DNA of 48,201 bases, taken from Gammaproteobacteria bacterium (lineage in GTDB: Bacteria; Pseudomonadota; Gammaproteobacteria; HyVt-429). The stretch is from positions 1 to 48,201 of the forward strand of contig JAJDOE010000027.1 in the NCBI GenBank assembly GCA_022340345.1, in the 5' to 3' direction. Positions within the stretch are counted from its first letter, which is position 1. Every line of letters starts with the position of its first letter. Below, in pieces: positions 12,288 through 21,978 of the stretch. The position numbers and the translations under genes were made by a program. The notes under the pieces were generated by a model, which searched no databases, had not been told where the DNA came from, and was given only the letters and a program-made list of their open reading frames with translations.

Positions 12288-14179
12288 CAGGCGGACTTGC
12301 GCCGCAGCAGCTCCCGCTTTTTCAGGTGCACCAGCAACAGGGACACTGCCGCCGGGGTCATTCCGGAGATCCGGGACGCCTGGCCGATGGTGGCCGGGCG
12401 GTGATCCGCCAGTTTCTGGCGCACCTCGTTGGACAGGCCCGGCACCGATGCGTAGTCCAGCTCCACCGGCAGCGGGGTCTCGCTGTGCCGCTGCTGGCGC
12501 TCGACCTCCTGGTTCTGTCGCTCCAGGTAGCCCGCATAGCGCGCCTGGATTTCCACCTGCTGCGCGATGTCCGCACCGGCCCCGGCATCCCCGACCCCGG
12601 GCAGGGCACACAGTCCCGCGTGGTTCACCCCCGGGCGACGCAGCAGGTCCAGCGCGCGGGATTCGCGGTTCAGCGGTTCGGAATGGCTGGTTGCCAGCTG
12701 CCGCGCGGCGCCACTGCCCGGCTGGACCCAGATCGCCGCCAGCCGCGCCTGTTCCGCCGCGATGGCATCCCGCCGCCGGCAGAAGGCATCCCAGCGCGCA
12801 TCGTCCACCAGGCCCAGCTGACGGCCGGTCTCGGTGAGCCGCAGGTCCGCATTGTCCTCGCGCAGAGAGAGGCGGTATTCGGCGCGGGAGGTGAACATGC
12901 GGTAGGGCTCCCGGGTGCCGCGGGTAATCAGGTCATCCACCAGCACTCCCAGGTAGGCCTGGTGGCGCCGCGGGTACCAGGGCTCGGCCTGCTTCGCCCG
13001 CAACGCGGCGTTGGCACCGGCCAGCAGACCCTGGGCGGCGGCCTCCTCGTAGCCGGTGGTGCCGTTGATCTGGCCGGCAAAAAACAGGCCGGCCAACGCG
13101 TGTGTTTCCAGCCACGGGGACAGGTCCCGGGGGTCGAAAAAATCGTACTCGATGGCATAGCCAGGGCGTGTAATCCGGGTGTTCTCAAAACCGCGGATGG
13201 AATGCACCAGCGCCTGCTGTACGTCAAAGGGCAGGCTGGTGGAGATGCCGTTGGGATACACCTCGCTCAGGCCCAGGCCCTCGGGCTCCACGAACACCTG
13301 GTGGCTGTTCCGGTCGGCGAAGCGCACCACCTTGTCCTCGATGGAGGGACAATAACGCGGACCCACCCCCTCGATGACACCGGAATACATGGGGGAGCGA
13401 TGCAAAGCGGCGCGGATCAGCTCGTGGCTGCGCTCGTTGGTCCAGGTTATGTGGCAACTCACCTGGCGGGGATGCTCCGCCACGCTGCCAAGATGAGAAA
13501 ACACCGGGCAGGGGTCGTCGCCGGGCTGTTCGGCGAGGATCGAGAAATCGATTCCGCGCCCGTCCAGGCGCGGCGGCGTGCCGGTCTTCAGCCGTCCAAC
13601 GCGAAACGGCAATTCCCGCAGCCGCGCCGCCAGCGCGTTGGAGGGCGGATCCCCGGCGCGGCCGCCGGCACTTTGCTCCTCGCCAACGAAAATGCGGCCA
13701 CCCAGAAAAGTGCCGGTGGTCAGCACCACGTTGGGGGCGCGAAAACGCAGGCCCATGGCGGTTCGTACTCCGGCCACCGCCTCGCCTTCCACCAGCAGGT
13801 CATCCACCATCTGCTGGAACAGGTGCAGGCCCGGCTGGCCTTCCACCAGCCGCCGCATGGCGGCCTTGTACAGCACCCGGTCCGCCTGGGCGCGGGTGGC
13901 GCGAACCGCCGGGCCCTTGCGCGCATTGAGGGTGCGGAACTGGATTCCGGCGCGATCCGTTGCGCGGGCCATGGCGCCCCCCAAGGCATCGATCTCCCGC
14001 ACCAGGTGCCCCTTGCCGATGCCGCCGATGGCGGGATTGCAGGACATCTGGCCGATGGTCTCGAGGTTGCCACTCAGCAACAGCGTGCGCGCGCCCATGC
14101 GCGCGCTGGCCAGGGCGGCCTCGCACCCGGCGTGGCCCGCGCCGACCACGATGACATCGAATAATTGCTGGTTTTGCAT
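12287..14179 (-). CDS. mnmG: tRNA modification enzyme MnmG (GidA)
   Basis: FAD protein that with MnmE installs the carboxymethylaminomethyl group on wobble uridine 34 of tRNAs. 630 residues (E. coli 629). FAD-binding GAGHAG at 13-18, the [14 protein letters not shown] motif, the [10 protein letters not shown] catalytic region and the C-terminal MnmE-binding helical domain. ATG 14179 matches the family start. Partner gene mnmE is in this window at 20625-21962. Confidence 0.98.
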   Translation of the reverse strand: MQNQQLFDVIVVGAGHAGCEAALASARMGARTLLLSGNLETIGQMSCNPAIGGIGKGHLVREIDALGGAMARATDRAGIQFRTLNARKGPAVRATRAQADRVLYKAAMRRLVEGQPGLHLFQQMVDDLLVEGEAVAGVRTAMGLRFRAPNVVLTTGTFLGGRIFVGEEQSAGGRAGDPPSNALAARLRELPFRVGRLKTGTPPRLDGRGIDFSILAEQPGDDPCPVFSHLGSVAEHPRQVSCHITWTNERSHELIRAALHRSPMYSGVIEGVGPRYCPSIEDKVVRFADRNSHQVFVEPEGLGLSEVYPNGISTSLPFDVQQALVHSIRGFENTRITRPGYAIEYDFFDPRDLSPWLETHALAGLFFAGQINGTTGYEEAAAQGLLAGANAALRAKQAEPWYPRRHQAYLGVLVDDLITRGTREPYRMFTSRAEYRLSLREDNADLRLTETGRQLGLVDDARWDAFCRRRDAIAAEQARLAAIWVQPGSGAARQLATSHSEPLNRESRALDLLRRPGVNHAGLCALPGVGDAGAGADIAQQVEIQARYAGYLERQNQEVERQQRHSETPLPVELDYASVPGLSNEVRQKLADHRPATIGQASRISGMTPAAVSLLLVHLKKRELLRRKSA

Positions 14180-14204
14180 TTGTGCCTGGTCCGACTGGCG
14201 GGCA

Positions 14205-14233
14205 AGCATAAACCCGCACCGGCACGCTGTCAT
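14205..14233 (-). promoter_or_regulatory. Promoter of mnmG-rsmG-parAB
   Basis: Minus strand: ATGACA (-35, 14233-14228; 5 of 6), 17-base spacer, TATGCT (-10, 14210-14205; 4 of 6). Start site near 14198, 19 bases before mnmG. Its -35 overlaps the expected -35 region of the divergent moxR promoter, so the two may compete. Confidence 0.6.
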
Positions 14234-14247
14234 GGCCGGGCCTCGGC

Positions 14248-14253
14248 TACAAT
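14248..14253 (+). promoter_or_regulatory. -10 box (TACAAT) for the moxR operon
   Basis: TACAAT (5 of 6) ends 10 bases before the moxR ATG. The -35 side is weak. A start site near 14260 would leave a leader of only a few bases and no room for a ribosome binding site. Confidence 0.45.
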
Positions 14254-14263
14254 CCCGGACATC

Positions 14264-15223
14264 ATGAGCAACGCAGCACAGCCCCGGGGCCAGAAGGCGG
14301 CACCCCTGGCCGAGGCCGCTTCCATGGCGCGGGCCCTGGATTCCCTCAACCGTATCCTGCTGGGCAAGGCGGACCAGGTCCGGCTGGCGCTGTGCGCCCT
14401 GGTGGCTCGCGGCCACCTGCTGATCGAGGACGGACCGGGCGTAGGCAAGACCATTCTCGCCAACGCCCTGGCACGGGTGCTGGGGCTGGACTACCGGCGC
14501 ATCCAGTTCACCGCCGACCTGCTGCCGGCGGACATCACCGGGGTGTCCATCTACGATGCCGCGGGCGGCGGCTTTCGTTTCCACCCCGGACCCGTATTCG
14601 CCCAGGTGGTGCTGGCGGACGAGATCAACCGCGCGACCCCCAAGGCCCAGAGCGCGTTGCTGGAGGCCATGGAGGAGAGCCAGATCACCGCGGATGGAAC
14701 CACGCACAACCTGCCGGCGCCGTTTTTCGTCATCGCGACCCAGAATCCTCGCCACCAGATCGGAACCTTTCCGTTGCCGGAAAGCCAGCTGGACCGTTTC
14801 CTGCTGCGCCTGGAGCTGGGCTATCCGCAACGGGACGCGGAGCGGGAGCTGCTCGCCGGCGAGGACCGCCGCGAAATGCTGGCACGGCTGGAGCCGGCCT
14901 GCGATCCGGCCGCGGTCCAGGCGGCCCAGCGGGCCGCCAGCCGGCTGACGGTGAGCGCCGCGCTGCTGGACTACCTGCAGGACCTGCTGGCGGCCACCCG
15001 CGGTGGAGATTTCGGCGCCGGCCTGTCGCCACGCGCCGGCCGCCAGCTACTTGCGGTAGCCCGCGCCCACGCTTTTCTCGCCGGGCGCCTGCTGGTGTTG
15101 CCCGAGGACGTGCAGGCGGTTTTTGCCGCGGTCGCCGGCCATCGCATGCACGCGGCCCAGGGCGAGGAGACCGCCAGTGTGCCGGCCCTGCGCAGGCTGC
15201 TGGAATCGGTCCCGGTCCCGTGA
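14264..15223 (+). CDS. MoxR-family AAA+ ATPase
   Basis: Cytoplasmic AAA+ chaperone-like ATPase, 319 residues. Walker A GPGVGKT at 57-63, Walker [14 protein letters not shown] near 121-133, sensor 1 IATQNP near 164-169, and the C-terminal AAA lid 2. It heads a three-gene operon with a DUF58 protein and a transglutaminase-like membrane protein, a widespread arrangement. Substrate unknown. The stop overlaps the next start by 4 bases (GTGA). No Shine-Dalgarno before the ATG. Confidence 0.95.
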   Translation: MSNAAQPRGQKAAPLAEAASMARALDSLNRILLGKADQVRLALCALVARGHLLIEDGPGVGKTILANALARVLGLDYRRIQFTADLLPADITGVSIYDAAGGGFRFHPGPVFAQVVLADEINRATPKAQSALLEAMEESQITADGTTHNLPAPFFVIATQNPRHQIGTFPLPESQLDRFLLRLELGYPQRDAERELLAGEDRREMLARLEPACDPAAVQAAQRAASRLTVSAALLDYLQDLLAATRGGDFGAGLSPRAGRQLLAVARAHAFLAGRLLVLPEDVQAVFAAVAGHRMHAAQGEETASVPALRRLLESVPVP

Positions 15224-16155
15224 CCACCACCGGTGGGGAGGTCCTCACCACCACGGCGCCTCCGCCCGCAACTACACTGGGCCGCCGACAGTTGTTCATG
15301 CTGCCGACCGCTGGCGGCTGGCTGGTGGGCCTGACGCTGGCGGCCATGCTGCTGATCGGCGTGAATTACAACAACGGTCTGGCGCTGGCGCTGACCTTCC
15401 TGCTGGCTGCGATCGGTTTCGTCGGCATGCTGTTCACCCACCGCAACCTGGCCGCGCTGGAAATCAGCGGCAGTGACCGGGGGCCGGTCTTCGCCGGCGA
15501 TACCGCCACTTTTCTGCTGCGGGTACGCAATCCCACGCCGCGCCCGCGCTACGCCGTCTGCGCCTCCCGCTCGGGCCGGGCGCTGGCCTGTTGCAGCCCA
15601 CCGGCAAACGGCGAAGAACTGCTGGAGGTGCCGGTAGCCACCAGCGAGCGGGGCTGGCTGGCGATGCCAGCCCTGGTACTTGCCAGTCAGTACCCGATGG
15701 GACTGCTGTTTACCTGGAGCCGGGTTATCCGGCCACCGCGACGGGTGCTGGTGTACCCGCAACCCGGGCCGGCGTTGCCGCTGCAGCCGGCTCTCGACCG
15801 GGGCGCCCACCAGCAAAGCGGGCGGGCGCCGGAGGGTGACGATTTCCTGGGTCTGCGGCCCTGGCGCCGCGGGGATTCTCCGGGCCGGGTGCACTGGCGA
15901 ACCGCTGCCCGCGGCCTGGAACTGCAGACCAAGCTCTTCGGTGGCGCCGCCGCCGAGACCCTGTGGCTGGACTTCGGCGCCTGGCCGTCGCTGCCGGTTG
16001 AGGACCGCCTGCGGGTGCTGTGCCGCTGGGTCGTTGACAGTGAACACGGCGGGTTTCGCTATGGCCTGCGGCTTCCCGGCCAGCAGCTGGCGCCGGATCG
16101 CGGCGAGGCCCACTACCGCCGCTGCCTGGCGGCGCTGGCCTTGTTCAAGGACTGA
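15220..16155 (+). CDS. DUF58 membrane-anchored protein
   Basis: 311 residues starting at GTG 15220. Two membrane helices (about 31-48 and 53-73), then a beta-rich region and the DUF58 core, with the signature GDSPGRVHWRTAARG near 226-240. DUF58 proteins have a von Willebrand A-like fold and are thought to work with MoxR ATPases, which fits the overlap on both sides (4 bases with moxR, 1 base with the next gene). Specific role unknown. Confidence 0.9.
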   Translation: MTTTGGEVLTTTAPPPATTLGRRQLFMLPTAGGWLVGLTLAAMLLIGVNYNNGLALALTFLLAAIGFVGMLFTHRNLAALEISGSDRGPVFAGDTATFLLRVRNPTPRPRYAVCASRSGRALACCSPPANGEELLEVPVATSERGWLAMPALVLASQYPMGLLFTWSRVIRPPRRVLVYPQPGPALPLQPALDRGAHQQSGRAPEGDDFLGLRPWRRGDSPGRVHWRTAARGLELQTKLFGGAAAETLWLDFGAWPSLPVEDRLRVLCRWVVDSEHGGFRYGLRLPGQQLAPDRGEAHYRRCLAALALFKD

Positions 16156-18161
16156 TGGCGCTGCGGCTTCCCCGCGCACCGCAACAGCGTCCGGTGGCTG
16201 CAAGCCGCTATCTGCTGCTGGCGGCGCTGGCCTCCGCCCTGGCCCTGCATGCCGGCAACCTGCCCGTGTGGTTGCTGGCGCTGGTGGCGTTGCTGTCCGC
16301 CTGGTGGCTGGCGCGGGAATTGCGCGCCTGGCGTGCCCCGCCGGCGGTACTGCGCATTGCCGCCACGCTGCTGATGGTGGTCGCCTTGTATCAGGAGTAC
16401 GGCACGGTATTCGGCCTGCATGCCGGCACCGGCTGGCTCACCGGCATGGCCGGTCTCAAATTCCTGGAGCTGCGGCGCAAGCAGCGGGACTATGCGCTGG
16501 TATTCGCGCTGGTGTGCCTGCTGCTGGTGGCCGCCGGGCTGTACCAGCAGGACCTGTCCCGGGCCCTGCTGATTGCGCTGGTGTTCGTGCTGGCACTGTG
16601 GATGCTGGCGGCCGCCGCGCAGCCGGATGGACTGGGCAATGGCGTTGCACTACGCCAGGCGCTGGTGGTGCTGGTGCTGGCGGTACCGCTTGCGGCCACC
16701 CTGTATTTTTTCTTTCCGCGCATCCAGGGCAGCCTGTGGGGCCTGGACGGACAGGCGATGTTCGGCCGCGCGGGCCTCGCGGAGCGACTGCGGCCCGGCT
16801 CCCTCAGCAGCCTGGCAAAGGACGCCGCCGTGGCGTTCCGGGTGCAATTCGACGGCGCGCCACCGCCACCGGCACAACGGTACTGGCGGGTGCTGGTGCT
16901 GGACGCCAGCAACGGCTTCGAGTGGTTTGCCAGCGGCCGCCCGACGATCCCGGAACCGGTGGTGTTCGCCGGCGCCCCGGTGGACTACCGGGTGACCCTG
17001 GAACCGCAGCATCGCGGCCGCCTTCCCTTGCTGGACCTGCCGGCCGCTCTGCCCCCGGGCGCGGTGGCGGGGACGGCGTTTACCGCCCGGGATCCAGCGC
17101 AGGCCGGACAACGGTATCAATACCGGGCCCGTTCCTGGCCGCGCTACCGGATCGCCGGAGGCGGGCTGCCGGACCCGCAACGCTGGCTGGCATTGCCGGT
17201 GGACACCGACCCCGGGGTACGGGCCCTCGCGGCCCGCCTGGCGCAGGAGGCGGGTGGCAGCGTGCCGCGGTTCATCCGTCTTACGCTGGCCCATTTTGCC
17301 GACGGCTTTCGCTACACCCTGAATCCGCCGCCGATGCGTCGCGACCCGGTCGCGGAGTTCCTGCTGGAGCACCACCAGGGGTACTGCGAGCACTTTGCCG
17401 CGGCGCTGGTCACGCTGGCGCGGGCCGCGGGTGTACCGGCGCGGGTGGTGGTGGGCTACCAGGGTGGTGAACTCAATCCCGGACGCGGTTACTACCTGGT
17501 GCGCCAGTCCAGCGCCCACGCCTGGACCGAGCTGTGGCTGGCGGAGCTCGGCTGGTGGCGGGTGGACCCCACCGCGGCGGTGGCGCCGGCGCGCATCGAG
17601 TTCGGTAGCGAAGTGCTGGGAGAACTGCTCGCCGCTGGCCGCGCACCGGAGGTCGACGCCGGCCGGCAGCTGCTGGGACGCCGCCAGGCGCAGTGGCTGG
17701 CGCATGCCTGGCGAGATGCGCGATTGTGGTGGGATGGCGCCAACCACGGCTTCAGTAACTGGGTGACCAGCTACGGGCCGGAGCGCCAGTTGCAGCTACT
17801 GCGCGAGCTGGGGATGCGGCACCCGGACCGCAACGCGCTGGTGATGGGTCTGGCCACCGGCGTGGGCGTGGTGCTGCTGGTACTGAGCCTGGCGCTGCTG
17901 CGCCCGGCCAACCGGCCGGACCCATTACGGCGCCACTGGGACCGTTTCTGCACACGCCTGGAACGCATCGGTTTGGCGCGGCGGTCCTGGGAGGGGCCGC
18001 TGGAATTTTCCGAACGGGTCGCGCTTGCGCGACCGGACCTGGCGGAGCCGGTGGGGGAAATCACGCGAACCTATATCGCCGCCCGCTACGGCGGCGAGGA
18101 CTGCGGTGAAGCATTCAAAAACCGCGTGCGGGCCTTTCGCTCCGCGCCACGACCCGCCTAG
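16155..18161 (+). CDS. TgpA-like membrane transglutaminase/protease (DUF3488 plus transglutaminase core)
   Basis: 668 residues. Six or so N-terminal membrane helices (DUF3488 region, residues 15-190), a large periplasmic transglutaminase-like domain and one C-terminal helix (about 555-577) before a cytoplasmic tail. The catalytic triad is visible: C411 in GYCEHFA, H455 in SSAHAWTE and D471 in WWRVDPT. The closest characterised relative by architecture is Pseudomonas TgpA, an envelope transglutaminase needed for viability there. Start ATG shares one base with the DUF58 stop. Confidence 0.93.
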   Translation: MALRLPRAPQQRPVAASRYLLLAALASALALHAGNLPVWLLALVALLSAWWLARELRAWRAPPAVLRIAATLLMVVALYQEYGTVFGLHAGTGWLTGMAGLKFLELRRKQRDYALVFALVCLLLVAAGLYQQDLSRALLIALVFVLALWMLAAAAQPDGLGNGVALRQALVVLVLAVPLAATLYFFFPRIQGSLWGLDGQAMFGRAGLAERLRPGSLSSLAKDAAVAFRVQFDGAPPPPAQRYWRVLVLDASNGFEWFASGRPTIPEPVVFAGAPVDYRVTLEPQHRGRLPLLDLPAALPPGAVAGTAFTARDPAQAGQRYQYRARSWPRYRIAGGGLPDPQRWLALPVDTDPGVRALAARLAQEAGGSVPRFIRLTLAHFADGFRYTLNPPPMRRDPVAEFLLEHHQGYCEHFAAALVTLARAAGVPARVVVGYQGGELNPGRGYYLVRQSSAHAWTELWLAELGWWRVDPTAAVAPARIEFGSEVLGELLAAGRAPEVDAGRQLLGRRQAQWLAHAWRDARLWWDGANHGFSNWVTSYGPERQLQLLRELGMRHPDRNALVMGLATGVGVVLLVLSLALLRPANRPDPLRRHWDRFCTRLERIGLARRSWEGPLEFSERVALARPDLAEPVGEITRTYIAARYGGEDCGEAFKNRVRAFRSAPRPA

Positions 18162-18199
18162 TCTGACCGCGGCATCGAAGCACTACCGCGTTTCCGCCC

Positions 18200-18721
18200 T
18201 CAGGGCCACAATAACGAGTCGATGAAATCCTGCCAGGCGGCGTTGGGCGACCAGATGCGTTCCACGTAGGCGCGCGCTTCTTCCTGGGGCGCGCCGAGCT
18301 TCAGGTGCCGGTACAGGTAGGAGAACACCGAGGCACGCATGTTCGCCTGGCAGTGCACCAGGACTTTTTGCTTGTCCTTTTCGAAGGCCTGCATCCGTGC
18401 GGCGAAGCGTTCGAAGTCCGCCTTGCCCGGCGCGTCCCACGCCACCGGGATGTTGACGTACTGCATGCCCAGTTCCACCACCAACTGCGCCTCCCCGGCG
18501 AGCTGGTTGGAAACGCTTTCCGGCGCCAGGTTGATTACCGCGGTGAATCCTTCCTTTGTGATTCTTCGTAAGCCATCGGCGCTGGGCATACCCGCGGAAC
18601 TGAAGCCCTCCGGGTAATCAATGCGCGCCGGCACGCCGCTGCCCGCCCTACCGGTCCAGGCCAGCAGCACCCCGGTAACCAGCACCAGCGCCCGCGCGGA
18701 CCTACTGGTAATAGTAGTCAT
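18200..18721 (-). CDS. Exported or membrane-anchored protein-tyrosine-phosphatase-like protein
   Basis: 173 residues; hydrophobic N-terminus (about 10-22) suggests export or anchoring. Phosphatase loop VLVHCQANMRAS with C124 and R129, a CX4R spacing as in DUF442/BLH-type phosphatases rather than classical CX5R; possible general acid D97 in AWDAPGK. The substrate is unknown. The first ATG (18721) lies 20 bases inside the upstream gene in another frame, with no good ribosome binding site, so a later GTG in the hydrophobic stretch cannot be excluded. Last gene of the minus-strand run from rpmH. Confidence 0.75.
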   Translation of the reverse strand: MTTITSRSARALVLVTGVLLAWTGRAGSGVPARIDYPEGFSSAGMPSADGLRRITKEGFTAVINLAPESVSNQLAGEAQLVVELGMQYVNIPVAWDAPGKADFERFAARMQAFEKDKQKVLVHCQANMRASVFSYLYRHLKLGAPQEEARAYVERIWSPNAAWQDFIDSLLWP

Positions 18722-19634
18722 AGCGGCTGAGCAGCTCGTTGGTGAAGGTCCAGGCCTCGTTGTAGGACAGGCCCGAGTCGGCGGGGATGATGATCTTTAC
18801 GTACAACTTGCCCGGGTTGCGGGCCTTGAGCTCCGCAAGCTGTTTGTTCAGCTGCTCCGGCGGCAGGCTGCGATAGTCGCTTTGGGTCTGCGGTCGAAAT
18901 TCGTACACAAAGGTATTTCCTGCTTTGCGGTAGCGTACCTCGGCCACGAACTTTCCGGCGCTGGTGCGTGCCGGACGCACCAGCCGATCGTATTTCACCT
19001 TGAGATCGGAAAACTCGCCACGCATCTGGGCCAGCTGGCTGTCCTGGTTTTCGATCTGCTGGCGGGCGCTGCTCAACTCGCTGTCGGTAGCCTGCAACCG
19101 CGCGTTGGCCTGCTGCAGCTGTTGCGATGCCGCCTGTTCCCGCGCCTGCAAGTCGGACAGGCGCGCCGCCTGTTCCTTCAGCCGGCCCGCCGCCGATGCC
19201 AGGGAGGTTTCCAGTTCCTCCGCGCGCCGGTTGGCGATGGCCAGCTGTTGCCCGCTAGCCCGTTCCCGCTCCTGCAATTCGGAAATCCGCGCCTCGCGCT
19301 CCGCCAGCCGCGACTGGGCCGTGTCCCGTTCCTCGCTGGCGCGCAGCAAATGCAGGCGCAGTTCGGTGAGCTCCTGCTGCAGCGCGTCGGTGCGAATCAG
19401 CAAGGCATCCTTCTGTTCTTCCGTGGTGCGTGCGATCAACGCGGCCTGTCGTTCCGCTTCCATGGTGGCGCGCAATTGCTGAATGAGGTCCATGTTGCGC
19501 ACCATCAGCACCACCGCGGCGAGCATAAAGATCATGACGATTACCGTCATGATGTCGGTGAAGGACGGCCAAAAGCCCTCGTCGCCGGAACCCTCGCCGG
19601 CATCCAGGCGCAGGTCGACGAATCCGTAGTTCAT
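18702..19634 (-). CDS. Coiled-coil MotB/ExbD-like membrane protein, uncharacterised
   Basis: 310 residues. One membrane helix (about 24-46) containing D27 in SFTDIMTV, the position of the ion-carrying aspartate in MotB/ExbD families. Residues about 48-215 are a long coiled coil rich in Q, E, R and A. The C-terminal 90 residues contain LYVKIIIPADSGLSYNEA, which recalls the ExbD/TolR periplasmic fold more than an OmpA peptidoglycan-binding domain; no OmpA motif is visible. Overlaps the MotA/ExbB-like stop by 4 bases, so the two surely act together. Substrate and role unknown; flagellar genes are absent nearby. Confidence 0.7.
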   Translation of the reverse strand: MNYGFVDLRLDAGEGSGDEGFWPSFTDIMTVIVMIFMLAAVVLMVRNMDLIQQLRATMEAERQAALIARTTEEQKDALLIRTDALQQELTELRLHLLRASEERDTAQSRLAEREARISELQERERASGQQLAIANRRAEELETSLASAAGRLKEQAARLSDLQAREQAASQQLQQANARLQATDSELSSARQQIENQDSQLAQMRGEFSDLKVKYDRLVRPARTSAGKFVAEVRYRKAGNTFVYEFRPQTQSDYRSLPPEQLNKQLAELKARNPGKLYVKIIIPADSGLSYNEAWTFTNELLSRYDYYYQ

Positions 19635-20566
19635 GGTTCCTGTCGGTCGGCGGGCAGCCGGAAACCTTCCCGCAGCAGGCTCTCCACGGTGCCCATGGAA
19701 AGCCGCAGGCTGGTGACGTCCTCCAGGTAGCGGGCCAGCAGTCCGTGCAGCGCCTCGCTGGAGGCCGCCATCCGCTCGTGCGCGGATTCCAGCCGGGTGA
19801 CGATCTGGTTTGCGGAACGGATCATGTCGCCAAACTGGTTGGCGATACGCTCCGGCTCGGGCTGGTAGCGCGGAACCAGGTAAACGCCGGTGACGTGTTC
19901 CAGCGCACCAAGGAAGCGGGTCTGGGCGTCATTGAGCTTGAGGTAGAAATAGCCGTAGTACAGGTAACAGAGAATCGCGGTCATGGTGGTGGACAGCGCG
20001 GTGGACATGCCATGGATGATGGTGTCCATGCCGGAGGCGTCCCCGCCCGCGCCGAGCATGTCCGAGGCACCCAGCAGCGCGATGGACAACGCGACGATGG
20101 TGCCGAACACGCCGGTAAGGATCAGTATGTTGTGCACGAACTTGGGGAAGCTGTTGCGTGCGCTCAGGGAAGCCAGCAGTGTCGCGCTGAGCACCCCGTG
20201 GTTGATGCTCGCGCCCTGGGCGCGCAGGTCCGCCAGGGAACGCAGCCGCTGGGCGATGATGGCGTCCGGGTCCAGGCCCTCGGCGGGGTTGGGAAGCTTG
20301 CGACTGAGATTGGCGAGCAAAGCGCGCAGTTCCCCCTCTTCGCGGGACAATTCACGAAGAAAGGTGATGATGCGTACCAGCCCGGTGAGAAACAGCAGCA
20401 GGATGGCGCCGTTGACGATCCAGCCGACTGCCGTCAGCTGGTTGCGGAAATACAGCTGCGCAAGGAACGGGTACTGCCAGGCGATAATGCCAGCCGCGAC
20501 CACCGCGGATACCAGCATGCGCAACAGGATGTTGCGGCTGTAATTTCTACCCAGAGGCTCGATCAC
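19631..20566 (-). CDS. MotA/TolQ/ExbB-like ion channel subunit, uncharacterised
   Basis: 311 residues. Four predicted helices (about 13-32, 47-69, 145-167, 187-209) with a cytoplasmic segment between the second and third, the MotA layout. TM3 has ILTGVFGTIVAL and TM4 has HGMSTALSTTMTA, matching the small and threonine-rich pore positions of MotA/ExbB proteins. The tail (235-300) is helical. GTG 20566 is the start used, without a visible Shine-Dalgarno. Lies 58 bases after mnmE on the same strand. Likely forms a 5:2 channel with the next gene's product; what it drives is unknown. Confidence 0.75.
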   Translation of the reverse strand: MIEPLGRNYSRNILLRMLVSAVVAAGIIAWQYPFLAQLYFRNQLTAVGWIVNGAILLLFLTGLVRIITFLRELSREEGELRALLANLSRKLPNPAEGLDPDAIIAQRLRSLADLRAQGASINHGVLSATLLASLSARNSFPKFVHNILILTGVFGTIVALSIALLGASDMLGAGGDASGMDTIIHGMSTALSTTMTAILCYLYYGYFYLKLNDAQTRFLGALEHVTGVYLVPRYQPEPERIANQFGDMIRSANQIVTRLESAHERMAASSEALHGLLARYLEDVTSLRLSMGTVESLLREGFRLPADRQEP

Positions 20567-20624
20567 GGGATTCGGTTATTCGTACCGGTAATGGTGTTTT
20601 TCAGGATAACACGCCCGCCAGCGA

Positions 20625-21962
20625 TCATTTGCCAATACAGAAACTGGCGAAGATCTGCCCCAGCAGCTCCTCGCTACCGAACGCGCCGGTAATTTCCGCC
20701 AGCGCGTGCTGGGCACCGCGCAGCTCTTCCGCGGCCAGCTCACCGTCCCGGGCCGCCAGCAGCGGCGCCGCCGCGTGAAGGCAACGGGCCGCCCGCGCCA
20801 TGGCATCCAGATGGCGGCGGCGGGCGGTAAATGTCCCCTCCCCGGCCGGCCGGTATCCGGCCGCCGCCAGCAGCGCCGAGCGCAGATGCGCGAGTCCCGC
20901 GCCGGTGCGCGCGGACAACGCCAGTGCGCCGGGCCCGGCCTCGCCGGCGGCGCGGCCGCTGAGGTCGATCTTGTTGAACACCTGCAAGCGGGGCGTGCCG
21001 TCCTCCCCGGGCGGCAGGGGCTGGGGCCCGGCGCTGTCGTCGCACACCCACAACACCAGGTCGGCACCGGCCAGCGCGCGCCGGGCGCGGCGCACACCCT
21101 CCCGCTCCACCGCGTCACCGGACTCGCGCAGGCCCGCGGTATCCACCAGGTGGACCGGGAGGCCCTCGATCTGCACATCGCAACGCAACAGGTCGCGGGT
21201 TGTGCCCGGAGTGTGGTGGACAATGGCGGTGTCTTCGCCACTCAGCGCGTTGAGCAGGCTGGACTTGCCGGCATTCGGTGGGCCCGCCAGCGCGACTTCC
21301 AGGCCGTGTCGCAACAGCGCGCCCTGATCGGCGCGCTTGCGCAGCTCGTCCAGGTCGCGGTCCAGCAACGCGAGCTGCCGCGAAAGCTCGCCGTCGGCGA
21401 GAAAATCGATCTCCTCTTCCGGAAAATCGATCGCCGCCTCGATGCGGGTACGCAACCCGATCAATGCTTCGACGATCGCGGTGACCTGGCGGGAGAACTC
21501 GCCGGACAGGGAACGCATGGCTCCGCGGGCCGCCATCGCGGAACCGCTTTCGATGAGGTCGGCGATGGCTTCGGCCTGGGCCAGGTCGAGCCGCCCGTTG
21601 AGAAAGGCGCGTTCGGAGAATTCGCCCGCCCGCGCCGCCCGGGCACCGCGCTCCAGGCAGCAGCACAACAGCTGGTCGAGCACCACCGGTCCGCCATGCC
21701 CGTGCAGCTCCACCACGTCTTCGCCGGTAAAGGAGGCCGGCGCGGGGAAAAAAAGCACCAGCCCCTGGTCCAGGGCTTGTCCCGCGGAGTCGCGGAAAGT
21801 TCGCAGGCTCGCCTGGCGCGGGGCCGGCAGCGCGCCACAGACGGCGTTGGCGATGCCGGCGGCGTTCGGGCCACTCAGGCGGAGGATGCCGATGCCCCCA
21901 TAGCCGGGCGCCGTGGCCACCGCCGCGATGGTATCGCCGCTGGTGTTCACCGGGCGCCGCAC
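20625..21962 (-). CDS. mnmE: tRNA modification GTPase MnmE (TrmE)
   Basis: GTPase partner of MnmG in wobble uridine modification. 445 residues: N-terminal tetrahydrofolate-binding domain (1-120), helical domain, and inserted G domain with P-loop GPPNAGKS at 227-234, HTPGTTRD, DTAG and NKID motifs. Ends in FCIGK, the invariant C-terminus whose cysteine is catalytic. GTG 21962 is used; GTG 21950 gives MNTSGDTIAA, which fits the family N-terminus equally well. Confidence 0.97.
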   Translation of the reverse strand: MRRPVNTSGDTIAAVATAPGYGGIGILRLSGPNAAGIANAVCGALPAPRQASLRTFRDSAGQALDQGLVLFFPAPASFTGEDVVELHGHGGPVVLDQLLCCCLERGARAARAGEFSERAFLNGRLDLAQAEAIADLIESGSAMAARGAMRSLSGEFSRQVTAIVEALIGLRTRIEAAIDFPEEEIDFLADGELSRQLALLDRDLDELRKRADQGALLRHGLEVALAGPPNAGKSSLLNALSGEDTAIVHHTPGTTRDLLRCDVQIEGLPVHLVDTAGLRESGDAVEREGVRRARRALAGADLVLWVCDDSAGPQPLPPGEDGTPRLQVFNKIDLSGRAAGEAGPGALALSARTGAGLAHLRSALLAAAGYRPAGEGTFTARRRHLDAMARAARCLHAAAPLLAARDGELAAEELRGAQHALAEITGAFGSEELLGQIFASFCIGK

Positions 21963-21978
21963 GTCGGCGCCGGTGGTT

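Noticed and set aside
12122..14164. 680-codon plus-strand frame opposite mnmG and rsmG
   Set aside because: Antisense shadow of two confident genes, with no recognisable domain.
15680..17470. 596-codon frame overlapping DUF58 and the transglutaminase gene
   Set aside because: Out-of-frame shadow rich in A, G, R and P across two confident overlapping genes.
18702..20566. Calling the motor-like pair a Zorya (ZorAB) defence system
   Set aside because: No OmpA-type domain in the second protein, no ZorC/ZorD/ZorE genes, and the setting is a core operon, not a defence island.
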